Source: Eretmocerus hayati (Eukaryota; Arthropoda; Insecta; Hymenoptera; Aphelinidae). Taken from it: a stretch of 64,000 bases of DNA. Shown here in pieces: positions 1 through 10,690 of the stretch. The notes under the pieces were generated by a model, which had not been told where the DNA came from, did not search any database, and saw only the letters and a list, made by a program, of their open reading frames with translations. The position numbers were made by a program, and so were the translations under genes. The stretch is from the NCBI GenBank assembly GCA_029851415.1, contig CM056742.1, positions 52,616,954-52,680,953 of the forward strand, written 5' to 3'. How positions within the stretch are numbered: the stretch's first letter is position 1; every line of letters starts with the position of its first letter.

Positions 1-299
1 TTTAAGTTTTCATCGATAGTTTCCCTCAGTGGCAACTCTCAAACGGTAGCTCGTCACCCGGAGAACGTGCCACAAAGCCCTAGGTTTGCATAATCAAATG
101 TAAACAAACCAGTGAGATACCTCTAGCTCAACCAGATTTGCAATATTTTTTTGCAATATGTGAAGACCTTCCCTGCAGGTACAAATACTCAAACTTGGCG
201 AGAGTTGATCAGCATGATCGGCTCTTTCGGATGACTTTGGTTTTACGCATTCCGCTTCCAAACCCTCTCAGGTCTCAAAACCCGCTTTTGTGGGAATCC

Positions 300-557
300 C
301 CCTTTTATTGCAATAATGACGAGCCAGTTAACGTAAACGAAGATAACTGGGGTGCTATAAGTATGGTTGAATTTGGTAACTATACTAAGAATTTCAAGTA
401 CATAGAAGTTCACTATCACTTTGTAAATGAAGCATTCATGGATGGCATAATTGATATGAATAAGATCAATTCAGAAAATAACATAGCTGACATTCTCAAT
501 GAAGGACTTGAGAGAATCAAGTTCGGGAAATTCCGGGATTCATTAAGTGTGAAATAG
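300..557 (+). pseudogene. Copia retrotransposon, RNase H C-terminal fragment
   Basis: The last about 85 codons before the stop at 557 resemble the extreme C terminus of Ty1/Copia pol, where the RNase H domain ends. The sequence shows a KNFKYIEVHYHF segment followed by an NNIADILNEGLERIKFGKF segment. These correspond to the Copia pattern in which a 'KHIDIKYHYV' type motif is followed by an 'ADIFTK.L...KF' type motif. The reading frame is open leftwards to 138, but residues before about position 300 do not look like Copia, so I treat this as a truncated remnant and not a gene. A Copia-type polypurine tract and LTR follow directly, which supports the call. Confidence 0.7.
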
Positions 558-611
558 AGTAACTGAGAAATGAGTGTAAGTCAGTTGTACCAGTATGAAT
601 ATAAGGAGGCG

Positions 612-893
612 TTTTGAGATTTGTGTACATTCAGCTGTGATACTGACATTAGCAGAAGCTATTAGGTAGGAGTGCAAGAAGATTGCTATACCGACTCTGG
701 CAACAGCGCCACAAGATGAATATGTGCGGAGCGCTGCGCAAAGAGCGGCAGATCGGATAAGAACATTGTAAGAGGAAGATGTGTGAGGGAGCGTGGAACT
801 CGGAGGGAGTATTGAATGAATATTATTTAGTGAAACAACGGTTATTGAATTAAAGTCCACAACGATCCATGAAAAATACCTCTTTCCCCAACA
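612..893 (+). repeat. Probable Copia 3' LTR
   Basis: Right after the RNase H fragment a purine tract (AAGGAGGCG, 603-611) is followed by TTTTGAGA, a mutated form of the usual TGTTGAGA Copia LTR start. The 282-bp stretch ends in CCCCAACA, complementary to a TGTTG start. No 5' partner is in the window, so the element is truncated at the window's left edge or by rearrangement. Confidence 0.5.
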
Positions 894-941
894 GCAGCAA
901 ACTTATTAGACCCACATTTATATGAACTTCATCTAAACCAT

Positions 942-1725
942 TGTGACGAGCACCCCTTCACTGATCGCAACCGGTAAGGTTTCGGTGCGCTCGCACAGAC
1001 GTGTGCGGGCCAGCAGGCGCCGATTCCCCCCGTCAGAGCGACACTCTCGAGCCGCCGCACCGCAGATCCGCGCCATGATAAGTCGCTGGATCGTGACGAG
1101 CTCACCAGTCCGCCTCGCGCACCGGACTCGCTCGTCTCTCCGGGCCAGGAGCTCTGGTCTGGAGATGACTTGCGTGTCTACCAGCAGGCAACTCCTCTTC
1201 AGCCACAGGAGCGCTGTGGACGAAGAGTAGTACGACGGCTGGCTGCTAGAGCACAGTAGTCAGTCGTAATATCCCGTCCGCGCCGTACTATCGCCCGGAC
1301 AAATCCATCTCGGCTTCCTGGGAGCGCCAGAAGTCGTGATGGTCTTTTGGGTACCGACGTGCTCCCCACCGCTAGGAGCGCTAGTGGCGAGGAGACGAGG
1401 CCCGTCCAACACACACACCGGCTAGCCCCGCGTTTGCCCCGCCCGAGAGGAGCTCTCTCGTGGCCTTAGAATCCCCGTGAAAATACCTGCTTATAACCTC
1501 CGTATACTTGGCTAGACCGTATTATGTTACCCACAATTACACCGAAACACTAACTCATCAGTCTCTCTCTCTTTTGTACGTTGATTTTTCCTCTTTTACT
1601 CACAGGTTCCACAACTGTACATGACTTGAATAAATAGTTTATTATTCATTGTAAATCCGGCATTTGTGATCATTTAAGGACCTGAACCCTACCTTTTTCA
1701 TACTCCCGTAAATCCCTCGGTTACA
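942..1725 (+). repeat. 5' LTR of the short LTR element
   Basis: This is 784 bp, TGTGACGAGC to GTTACA. It contains an AATAAA polyadenylation signal at about 1629 and a TATAACC sequence near 1490. The rest is GC-rich at its left end and AT-rich at its right end. ORFs that cross it are repeated in the 3' LTR and are not likely to be genes. Confidence 0.9.
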
Positions 1726-1862
1726 TGGCGCCCAGACAGCTCCTTTTTCATGCAAATTATAGTTACATGGCACGCAGACCATGCCTGATTTTTGCCGGAT
1801 CCGTTCATTGCCGTAGAATGGGCTTATGTAATCTTCCGGTTACATGGCGTCTAGACAATGCC
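1719..1862 (+). promoter_or_regulatory. Primer binding site with two extra PBS-like copies
   Basis: The interior begins at 1726 with TGGCGCCCAGACAGCTCC, a CCA-complementary PBS whose first eight bases fit the 3' end of a tRNA ending in GGGCGCCA (tRNA-Lys-like). The same LTR-end/PBS junction, TTACATGGC followed by an AGAC block, recurs at 1763 and 1840, so the sequence is present three times within 145 bp. Confidence 0.65.
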
Positions 1863-2325
1863 TGATTTTTCCCGGCCTAGTTTACCGTAGTATATACCTC
1901 GCTGTAAAATTTTGCTGATAGGCTGATGGGTTAGTGATTTCCACCACACACATCGAGCTGCTATTAGGTACACACACATTTACACTTGCATTGCGAGAAG
2001 AAGATAGAAGACCAGGAGACCGGAGGAGAAACAACAGGACATTGCAAGAAGGAGGGATGGAGAAGATGAGGGGAAGTATCGCGGTATTCTGTATAACTTT
2101 TGCTGTGCAAGGATACCCCACCATGCGTCCTGAGCTGTCAGCGAGGGAGGCTTCGGCCTAGTTTACTCTACGATGCCCCACCCGAAATCGATCTGTCATT
2201 CATTCAAGCATGACCAAGACCGGCATTCTACCTCGCTTTAAGGGGAATGACCCCACTCGCTAAATATGCGAGACACTTGACCCAATTAGCGATGCCAAGG
2301 CCAAAAATCGCCAGTATGACTGATA

Positions 2326-3186
2326 ATGTCTCTTGAACGTGAACTGTCTGAAACCGAACGGGCTATCGCGAGTTTGGAGCATGAAGTGTTCGAGACGTCG
2401 TGGAAAGTTGTCGACGCAGTAGGTGAAAGTGAGATAGTGCCCATGGAGGAATATGACCCAGGTCCCGGTTCGGAAAATGGGCCACAATACGTGCCGTACC
2501 GGGAGAGTGATGCCACCACGGCCTCCGTCGACGACGTTTCTCCACAACAAGACGAGCCAATGCCCCAGGTACCTGATGTGCTGGCGTCTCCTCCTGAGGA
2601 GCTCTCAGGGGCAGCAGCGCTCGACATCAGCGCCTCACCATCAGGCCAGCCAATGGAACCGGAAATTTGCGACACCCAGGATCAAATAGCTCCACCACGC
2701 CTGCGTTCCGAAATTCATGTTGTGCATCATTCATCACAACCACGCATTCGATCTGAAGTCCACGTGGTGCCACCCGGAACAGCAACAACACCAGCCGTCC
2801 AAACCGAGATGCCTCTGCCCACACAAGCAGAGATCGTCGCGCGTAAGTCTTCACTGACGCGTATAGCTCCCCCTCCAGCCCGCTTACCATCAGCACAGCT
2901 GTCGAACAAGCCGAAGCGTCCTTCATTGTCACTCATCCGACTCCCAAAGCAGCGTGCCAAAGCGACCCGCAAGCCGAAGCGCACTGTGGAGATCACTGAG
3001 ACGCAACAGTGGGAGGCCAAGCTCGTGAAACTGCGTGAACAGAAAAACCGGAGGGAGGCAGCCATAGCAAAAGTGAGAGATACCTTACTCATAGCGGGCA
3101 GTTACACCAGCCGACAGACGGCGCCCGAAACACTTTCGGTCGACCACAGCCGTACACTCCAGTGTGTGCCGCAATATCACCGCTAA
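2326..3186 (+). CDS. Unrecognised 286-aa ORF of the short LTR element
   Basis: This is the only long ORF in the element. I do not recognise a family. The N terminus is acidic. Residues about 50-120 are rich in Pro, Ser, Asp and Glu. A 9-residue repeat occurs at 125-133 and 140-148 (RLRSEIHVV and RIRSEVHVV). Residues about 200-262 are strongly basic with a short helix that could form a coiled coil (KLVKLREQKNRREAAIAKVR). No zinc knuckle, protease or reverse transcriptase motif is visible. ATG at 2326 is the first in-frame start after a stop. A proline-rich frame continues at 3164-3445 and may be the real C terminus after a frameshift. It could be a remnant gag-like nucleic-acid-binding protein, or a sequence captured from the host. 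Confidence 0.45.
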   Translation: MSLERELSETERAIASLEHEVFETSWKVVDAVGESEIVPMEEYDPGPGSENGPQYVPYRESDATTASVDDVSPQQDEPMPQVPDVLASPPEELSGAAALDISASPSGQPMEPEICDTQDQIAPPRLRSEIHVVHHSSQPRIRSEVHVVPPGTATTPAVQTEMPLPTQAEIVARKSSLTRIAPPPARLPSAQLSNKPKRPSLSLIRLPKQRAKATRKPKRTVEITETQQWEAKLVKLREQKNRREAAIAKVRDTLLIAGSYTSRQTAPETLSVDHSRTLQCVPQYHR

Positions 3187-3445
3187 CGCATCGAGGCCAC
3201 AGCATTCTCCTGTTCAGTGCACAGATCAGGGGAAGGCACTGTCCATATGCGTGACCCCAACGCTAACCGCAGGACCACCGACAACACCAGCGACACATGT
3301 AGTCGCCATTGAGACACCGCCGCTATCACCCGCTCCAGGACCGTGTCAAGCCGCTCCAGTGCCCGGCGCACCAACTTTCGTCGTTACAGTACCATCAACG
3401 TACCAGTCGGAGCAAGACGGTTCAGATGGCGAAATGACACCGTGA
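3164..3445 (+). pseudogene. Possible frameshifted continuation of the short-LTR-element ORF
   Basis: This frame overlaps the end of the preceding ORF by 23 bases. It is again rich in Pro, Thr, Ala and Val (for example TPPLSPAPGPCQAAPVPG) and ends with an acidic tail. The matching composition suggests one original ORF of about 370 codons broken near 3164-3186. This is inference from composition only. Confidence 0.3.
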
Positions 3446-3655
3446 AATGGCACCTTAAGTTCGACCAAGAAGGACGCATCACCAATTGCCGTAAGGAAAT
3501 TATATCTCGCATACACCAGACAATACAACACACATTAATTAGTCACGCGAAAATTTCCGACACCTGATACCGCGATGATTTTCATATTATCGACACAGTT
3601 TTTTTCCGTTAACCCGGGTACCAGGGAGAGTGAACCACCCGTGGTTTCACTCTCC

Positions 3656-3670
3656 AAAAGAAGAGGGGAA
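3656..3670 (+). promoter_or_regulatory. Polypurine tract
   Basis: AAAAGAAGAGGGGAA lies immediately before the 3' LTR start TGTGACG, the position expected for the plus-strand primer. It fixes the element's orientation as plus. Confidence 0.85.
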
Positions 3671-4454
3671 TGTGACGAGCACTCCTTCACTGATCGCAAC
3701 CGGTAAGGTTTCGGTGCGCTCGCACAGACGTGTGCGGGCCAGCAGGCGCCGATTCCCCTCGTCAGAGCGACACTCTCGAGCCGCCGCACCGCAGATCCGC
3801 GCCATGATAAGTCGCTGGATCGTGACGAGCTCACCAGTCCGCCTCGCGCACCGGACTCGCTCGTCTCTCCGGGCCAGGAGCTCTGATCTGGAGATGACTT
3901 GCGTGTCTACCAGCAGACAACTCCTCTTCAGCCACAGGAGCGCTGTGGACGAAGAGTAGTACGACGGCTGGCTGCTGGAGCACAGAAGTCAGTCGTGATA
4001 TCCCGTCCGCGCCGTACTATCGCCCGGACAAATCCATCTCGGCTTCCTGGAAGCGCCAGAAGTCGTGATGGTCTTTTGGGTACCGACGTGCTCCCCACCG
4101 CTAGGAGCGCTAGTGGCGAGGAGACGAGGCCCGTTCAACACACACACCGGCTAGCCCCGCGTTTGCCCCGCCCGAGAGGAGCTCTCTCGTGGCCTTAGAG
4201 TCCCCGTAAAAATACCTGCTTATAACCTCCGTATACTTGGCTAGACCGTATTATGTTACCCACAATTACACCGAAACACTAACTCATCAGTCTCTCTCTC
4301 TTCTGTACATTGATTTTTCCTCTTTTACTTACAGGTTCCACAACTGTACATGACTTGAATAAATAGTTTATTATTCATTGTAAATCCGGCATTTGTGATC
4401 ATTTAAGGACCTGAACCCTACCTTTTTCATACCCCCGTAAATCCCTAGGTTACA
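3671..4454 (+). repeat. 3' LTR of the short LTR element
   Basis: This is a direct repeat of 942-1725, the same length (784 bp), with scattered substitutions. It contains AATAAA at about 4358 and is followed by the CCAT target duplication. Confidence 0.9.
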
Positions 4455-4458
4455 CCAT

Positions 4459-4877
4459 CAAAACAAGATGTGCTATTGACCGAGCTCATAGCTCGTTTGA
4501 GGATTCATGTTGAGTAAGTTATCAGAAGAATCAAAGAATATAAGATATGAGAGTCTCATGCCGGTCTAGATGTAACTTTGATGCATGATTTAGACAACAT
4601 AGTGACAGTTGTCACAGGTTTAATCAGTCTGCAAAGTTCTGTCATTGAGACATAAACATTGAATATATCTCATATTGAAGATGATTCTGGTGCAAGATTC
4701 TGTAAAATCATATATTGTTACATATTGTAAATAAACAACTGGAGTAGCTAGAAATTCGTATCATTTTATTTGTATGATAGAGATTAGAGAACAACATAAC
4801 TTTACGCGTACAAACACTTCTAGGGTAATAAATATTTACAAAAATAGGAGAAGGTCATTCCACATATCAGTTTGGTA
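4459..4877. other. AT-rich spacer, nothing recognised
   Basis: This short AT-rich stretch separates the LTR element from the YqaJ pseudogene. I see no ORF, RNA gene or clear repeat in it. Confidence 0.5.
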
Positions 4878-5434
4878 CTATTTGCAGTCCTGAGATGAAG
4901 CAGCTTGGTACAAATGTGGATAGACGTTCCCTTTCCAAAATGCCCCAGCTGAGTCGATGATCTCATTGATAACGTTTTTATCGTGGGCTAACTCAAGAAC
5001 CTCAACCTTCTTGTTTTTTTCGGAAGTAACATCAGCTATGCAGAGCAATCCATTTTTCTTGCCAGCGACAAGCATTTGAAGCATCGTCCGGGCTTTGAAC
5101 TTTGGGTTGATTTAACTTTCCTTTACATGAGTCTAAACAGGTCTGGTTTCCACAGGACACTTGACTTCAAAAATGAAGTCTTCCGAGATCCCATCAGGTG
5201 ATGCACCAACCATGGATAGTGATGGGATCAATAAGAAACCTACTTCCTGAATCTTCATCTTAAGGAGTTCCCCAACTGTGGACAGAACCTCAGATTCCAA
5301 TGTTTTTCCTCGAACCATAACGACTGTCTGGGATCTTGGATGCTCCTATAATCTGATCAACTGAACTGCCTTTTGATGTTTTGCAGTGAGCAGATTCATA
5401 TATTTTCATACCTGTCAAGCGACCATACCTCATC
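4878..5434 (-). pseudogene. YqaJ-like (viral recombinase type) nuclease, C-terminal part, broken
   Basis: On the minus strand the frames read an MRYGRLTGMKIYES segment, then SLSMVGASPDGISEDFIFEV followed by KCP, then a C-terminal piece ending near 4878. The G(A)SPDG...(I/V)E(V)KCP pattern is the PD-(D/E)xK core of the YqaJ/alkaline exonuclease family. That family is common in phages and in some eukaryotic DNA transposons and large DNA elements. The frame is broken between about 5085 and 5135 (stop and frameshift) and upstream of 5318, so the gene is dead. The domain is cut at 5434 by the 5435-7057 insertion and resumes at 7058. Its origin, a transposon accessory gene or a captured viral gene, is undetermined. 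Confidence 0.65.
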
Positions 5435-7057
5435 CCCTCCCAGCAGGGGGCTGGCCCACGCTGCGGCGTGCGCTAGGCCGTGGGAGGGACGCCCCTCCTG
5501 AAGTCCCGAGTACTCGTAAGGAGACCCTAGGGTCGAGAGTGTGATGCCCCTCCGAGAACCCAATCACGGCGCGACAACGACCATCGGGTCACGCTTGAAT
5601 TACAGATGGGAGAGGCTATCCGATGAGGAACCTCGACGGTGACCAGTCAAAGCGTTCACAGCGGAGGTTGTGTAACACTGAGAATAGAGGCTAAGACCCT
5701 CGACGGTGACCAGTCAAATGTAAGGTGGCGGGGACCCACAGAAACACTGGGAGAGGCTATCCGATGAGGAACCTCGACGGCGACGAGTCAAAGCGTTCAC
5801 AACGGAGGTTGTGTAACACTGGGAACAGAGGCTAAGACCCTCGATGGTGACCAGTCGAACGTAAGGTGGCGGGGAACCACAGAAACATTGGGATGAGTAA
5901 ACCGCGAAAAGTGTTAGTAGCTACGACGAAGGCACCCAGTACCCGGTCCTCGGCCGGTACCGATCGAGGAATGAACATGGGGAGAGGTTATCTGATGAGG
6001 AGCCTCGACGGTCACCAGTTAACGTTCACGACGGAGGTCGTGTAACACTAGAAGGGCGAACGTGAAATGAGTGCCAGTACTCGGACAAAACCACCCAGTA
6101 GCGTCCTTCCCCGTGGAAAGTGTTAGTACACCCGACGAAGACATCAAGTAGCGTCCCCGAGCCGATACCAATCAAGGATCACATTGAAAAAGGTAACCCG
6201 TAAGGGGCCTCGGCGGATTGAGTCCATCGTGAGTGCCGCAGGGCACTCAATTGGATTCGCCATAAGGATTAGTTGCTCGCAACAAGTGAGTATGTGACGA
6301 CTACTCTGGCTACCCGACTTATTTCACGGGCTAGAGCACGTGACCGTGATCTATTTGTGAAACTTGGGAGAGGATTTCCGATGAGGAACCTCGACGGACA
6401 CCAGTCAAATGTTCACAGTGGAGACTGTGAAACACTGGGACGAGAAACCGTGAATTCTCCGGTTCTCGGGCTGATACCAATCAAGGCTGACAATTGAATG
6501 GGAGAGGTAACCCGCAAGGGGCCTCGGCGGACTGAGTCCATCGCGAGCGCCGTAGGGCACTCAATTGGAATCGCCATAAGGACCTGCTGACCGCGACAGA
6601 TGAGTCCCTGACGACTACTCTGGCTTCCCGACTTATTCCACGGGTTAGACCACGAGACCGTGGTCTTATTCGAAACGTGAGAGAGCATTTAAGCTCCGTA
6701 GGAGCGCTCGAGCAGTGACCTGTCTGTGTAAGCAAAACAGGGAGAATGTCCTCGTAAGAGGCCTCGGACGCGACCTTTCAAGGCTGAAATCGAAGGGCTT
6801 CTAACAAAGGTACCCAGGGTCGGGGCTGAGCCAAGGGTTGTTCGTGCTTGCACGTCAACCACTGCCCTGTCGTGGGGTTGAATTCTGGGGGGTACACGGT
6901 TCGAAACTGGATGGATTGCTGCTACTCCACCGAAGTGGTAAGAAGTCGGTAGTCCGCGAGGACGCGATGACAGGGCGTATCCCTGTCCACAGGCTTGGAG
7001 CCAGTGGAGGGTTGAGCCGAAAGGCAGGTACTTCCACTAAAATCAACAAAGGAATTT
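5435..7057. mobile_element. GC-rich structured non-coding retroelement with 11-bp TSD
   Basis: This 1.62-kb block is much more GC-rich than its surroundings and is flanked by an 11-bp direct repeat CATACCTCATC (5424-5434 and 7058-7068). The repeat is target sequence from the YqaJ pseudogene, whose frame continues on both sides. An 11-bp duplication and an A-rich right end (AAAATCAACAAAGG) fit target-primed non-LTR insertion in plus orientation. The block has no convincing ORF. It is made of repeated, hairpin-rich modules. The first seven bases CCCTCCC are complementary to GGGAGGG at 5482-5488, and they enclose a stem CACGC/GCGTG (5457-5470). I do not recognise the family; it may be a non-autonomous derivative of an R-element-type LINE 5' UTR or a large SINE. 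Confidence 0.6.
5605..6420. repeat. Four copies of a GATGAG-GNN-CCTCGACGG hairpin module
   Basis: Four modules share GGGAGAGG..., then GATGAGGAACCTCGACGG or a close variant, then CCAGT, then a second hairpin ending GTGTAACACT or GTGAAACACT. The cores lie at about 5621, 5762, 5992 and 6378. The GAGG/CCTC arms form a short hairpin in every copy. A second, related type (GGGGCCTCGGCGG, near 6204 and 6508) is followed by a GAGTCCATCG hairpin. The first two modules are about 140 bp apart. Confidence 0.6.
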
Positions 7058-7151
7058 CATACCTCATCTCATACCATAATAAACAATCACTTTGATTGCA
7101 TGTCCCAATTTCTGCTTCTTTGCACATCCCTTTTGGCGGATTATTCTTCAT
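7058..7151 (-). pseudogene. YqaJ-like nuclease, upstream part of the split pseudogene
   Basis: The minus strand reads a GTCNQSDCLLWYEMRYE segment, the conserved 'Q(S).LW...R' lead-in to the YqaJ domain. It joins naturally to the MRYGRLTG segment on the far side of the 5435-7057 insertion. That continuity is the main evidence for the insertion boundaries. No complete upstream exon or start is visible. Confidence 0.5.
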
Positions 7152-9430
7152 ATGTGTTAGAAAATGGTCAAGTATAGGCTGTCCATTTGCAACTTGATTC
7201 TCTTGGTTTCGGATGAAGGAATATATGAGCAGTTCTGCGTGAACTTGCTCGAAACAGACTCAAAAATGGACGAAAGGCAAAACTGAACTTCTGGGCTCGT
7301 AAGGTGGATTAATTCACCACTAATGTCATCTAGATCGAGGATCAAAACTAAGAAGTATTGGAAGTTGAAAAAATGTTTGCGTGTTAAATCCCATAAGAAC
7401 TCAGCTCGATATCGTTATTTCGCTACGGAAATGACAGGTACGGCAATGACATTTCGCGTTTGATCAGTGAATATGGATCGGGGAGTCAACGAATCGCTTA
7501 TTCCGCTTGGCACGGTCTTTTGCACACCAAATACTTGCAGAAAGTTGGACGAGTAGTTAGATTATCGATATTTTAACCTTGTTGCGAGATGCGTACAGGA
7601 ATGACACTCTTATTTACCGCGGCATTTTTCGAAGAAGAGCACGCCGCCACTTCTCGGAAGTGAAGCGATGGATGTTTATACCACAGCTGTTTGATAGTTT
7701 GAAGCGAGAGGATCAAAATTTACCCATGAGCGAACGGTTACAAGTAATAGACGCTCTCGCGCACCACATATTGTCAAAACAGTAATTTTGGCGCGAATTC
7801 GGAGACATAATGTACCCACAGCGTTGAGCGGATACACGATCTAGTCGCAACTTCTAAACTATGACAACATGTTCAAAATATACCCAAATTTGATGTCTTT
7901 TTGTGGAGGAATCGTTCAGGAGTCGTATATCTTAATACCGTGCCCTTGATCGCCGAATTTTAGGGTGCGGACATGGTACGGGAATGACATTTTGACCCCT
8001 AATTCGCGATTTTCGACCCTTAAACCTCAAGATAGGTCTAATATGACTTTTTGCTGAGAAAGAGCACAAAAAATACACAAGAAACAAGTGTTTTGCACAA
8101 TCGATTGAGATCGCGTAGACGCCGCAATAGGCCGAGACACATTGGGAGCAAGTTTACGCAGAACTGCTCATATAAGCTGATGCATAGAGAGCTGGTTAAG
8201 TTTCGAGACTCCAAATCAAAGTGATGTCTTGATAGTTGACTGTCTAGCTGTCTATCCTTGGCCTCATGGATTACAGATTTGAGGGAATTTGAATCATCAG
8301 ACAGAGTGAGTGCTTGAAATTCAGAATCTGTCTCACACATTTCTCGAGCACAGATATTTTTCATTGAACTACCGATGCCGGACAGTTTGGATCTTTTCCA
8401 GTAACACTCAGTTTCTGCGGGTGATGAAGATTCTGTACGTCGATGAACCCAAAACAAGAATGATACAGCATGTTTACAACCACCCTCCGCAACAGCTCAT
8501 CCATTGCACTTCAATTGAATCACTTTCCAAATTTTTCATCAATCTTTAAGATTACTTAATAATCTTCCTCTCATATTCTGTGCTCAGAGCGAACCATGCC
8601 ACTCACAGAGCAGATTGAACTATCTCTTCGTAGGCAGACATAATCTATGACTGAATCACCATATGACTTATAAGCAGACCTGTAATTAATACATCATTGT
8701 TGGCCAGATGTTGACAGCAATTATTCGTGCATTTAAACCTACCCACGAATAGAGGATATTCATACTCACGACGCTGTCTTCACATTTTGACATTCGGGAA
8801 GATTGAATCTCCTGTCCTTGCTCAAGAAATCCCAAACTACAAAAGTTCCGATAATTGGCAAATTCGTCGAATCAGCTTTTAGGAAACCTGCCTCGAGTGT
8901 TTGCGGCATTTCTTCCACCTCACATGCCATCAAATATCAAAAGACGCACATTTTGTCGGATTCGCACATAAAACCATACACCGCTTCAACGAGAGCTGAC
9001 GTGTTACGTCACGAGGTAGCTTGCAGCAGTCAACCAATCAAAATCGGTTCAACCAAGGCGGAAGATTTTGAATAATGAAACATTTTCAAAGTCTTTGTTT
9101 TAGCAAAATGGGAAGTTAAAAGGTGTAATTCATTTCAAAATTCGCCGAATGATATATCCATCAAGGTACGATAGAAAACAAATGGAATTTTTTCAATGCA
9201 AGATCCCGATTAAAGGCTCGTCTCGTGAAGTATGGAATCACTACACTTCCATAATTTGCTCAATGAAACAGAGCAATTCCTTGCTATGTTATAGCACTGA
9301 TCGCGCATATGTGAGGTACTTATTTAAAGTGACACTCAGCAACTTTATCGTCTCACAATACTCTACCATCTGATTGTCTATCTTCAGTGATGGACGTCTA
9401 GGTCTTTCAACTAATTCATAAAGAATCGCG
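7152..9430. other. No recognised gene; small inverted duplication
   Basis: About 2.3 kb with only short frames. A sequence of about 27 bp reading YEQFCVNLL in translation occurs at about 7222-7250 (plus) and again inverted at about 8146-8173 (minus), inside two different short frames. This suggests two opposed fragments of one unknown repeat. Frames at 7579-7785 (plus) and 8038-8457 (minus) are open but match no family I know. Confidence 0.4.
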
Positions 9431-9437
9431 ACCCAAA

Positions 9438-10690
9438 CTACTTGGCTATCGTCTGTTTTGCACAATACTCAAGACCGTTTCCAATTGCCCAAGTCCTGAA
9501 AAAGTCGAGGTTTTCGTTGACCAGCTGTACTATCTTTTCAACGTTGTTAAGATGCCCGTGATGATAGATGGAGGTATCATCAGCATGAAAATGCGATTGA
9601 GAGTGCCTACAGACTGAAGCTGGGTCATTAGCAAAGATGGAATAGAAAGGTGGACCAGCTGCCAATCCTCATGTAGCACCCACCTCCCTAGTGAGTGGGG
9701 TTGAGCATTTACTATTCGCCATCCTAACAATTTGTACCCTATCTATTCGGAGGGATTTCACCCATTAACATGTCAAGTTCGAGAATCCGTAAGCTATCAG
9801 TTTCTCTACAAAAAGAGGGATATTGATCATGTCAAATACTCGGGTGGAATTGAGGCTGACCATCTCTCGATCATTTATATCATCAACAACCTTGACGGAA
9901 GCTGTGTGCATAATGTGATTTTTGCGAAACCCTGATTGCATCGAGTCAATTAATCGATTTCCGGTGACATAGTCCATTATTTGCCGCAACGCTACATCCT
10001 CATGAATTTCTGCTATAGCACCTAGAATGCTCATGGGTCACAGATAACCGAATTCCGAGGGAGATTTGCATTCTTGTAGAGGAGTCACTGAGACTGCTCC
10101 CCAACTCGCTGGGTTTTCATCAGTCTGCAGCTAACAATCAATATTCAGAATATTCAGAAAAACTGACGAGATGGAGGAGGGACGGTCCTTAGTAAAACTA
10201 AGAGGAATATCATCAGCACTCTTGGCTTCCGATTTCATTGAGTACACAGCATCAGCTACGTCATTTGGATCTACATACTTGGAACAAAACCTGTCATCAG
10301 CTGATATTCTCACCAAGGACCGATGACCGTGAAAATCTTCTGAGTTGTGATTCCCAACAAAGTACTCATTCGACCCATCCACAGTAAAAAGGAGTCTAAC
10401 CTGATCTACATTTTCCGATTTCAACCCAACATCGTCAACCATGCGCCACATCTTCGGAGTGTTTGTGCAAGAGGCAAATTTTGATTTGAAGACGCTGATT
10501 TCGCATCCTTGATCATGATTCTTAAGTGGTTTGTGAGCTGTTTGTACTACACTTCATCCTGCTCTCGATTCTATTTCCTCTATTTAGTCCATGATTTATC
10601 ATGATCGCGCATAGCTATTTTGATGTTATTATCAATCCATGGCAGGTTATCCCTCTTTCTAGGGAAAAGTATGATATGATGCATGCCTAA
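9438..10690 (-). pseudogene. Decayed non-LTR (LINE) reverse transcriptase
   Basis: Read on the minus strand from right to left, the pieces follow LINE ORF2 order. First comes a linker motif PWIDNNIK (about 10640), then a pre-RT segment (10131-10451) with KSADDIPLSF. RT palm segments with GNRLIDSMQSGFRKNH follow (9765-10034), then the RT active-site region SHFHADDTSIYHHG (9438-9665), where HADD stands for the usual Y/F-ADD. Stops and frameshifts separate the pieces, and the 9665-9765 stretch is rearranged. No endonuclease domain or 3' tail is identifiable. The element is an old, dead copy, distinct from the LINE at 38610-41862. Confidence 0.8.

Larger units (their letters stand above)
942..4454 (+). 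mobile_element. Complete short LTR retrotransposon without gag/pol (LARD/TRIM-like)
   Basis: Two 784-bp direct repeats (942-1725 and 3671-4454) begin TGTGACGAGC and end GGTTACA. They flank a 1.95-kb interior. The element is bounded by a 4-bp target duplication CCAT (938-941 and 4455-4458). A primer binding site starts directly after the left LTR, and a polypurine tract directly precedes the right one. There is no reverse transcriptase, protease or integrase; instead there is one long unfamiliar ORF (2326-3186). By eye the LTRs differ at only about two percent of positions, so the insertion is fairly young. It must have been mobilised by the enzymes of another element. Confidence 0.9.

Noticed and set aside
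943..1414. Open frames inside the short element's LTRs
   Set aside because: They are repeated in both LTRs, lack domains and overlap on opposite strands.
5600..6400. Hammerhead ribozymes in the GATGAG modules
   Set aside because: CCGATGA or CTGATGA is followed by a hairpin, but the essential GAAA is GACG in every copy, so the core is not met.
7579..7785. Possible small gene reading RRARRHFSEVKRWMFIPQLF
   Set aside because: No recognised family, splice context or conserved neighbour; left as unassigned sequence.
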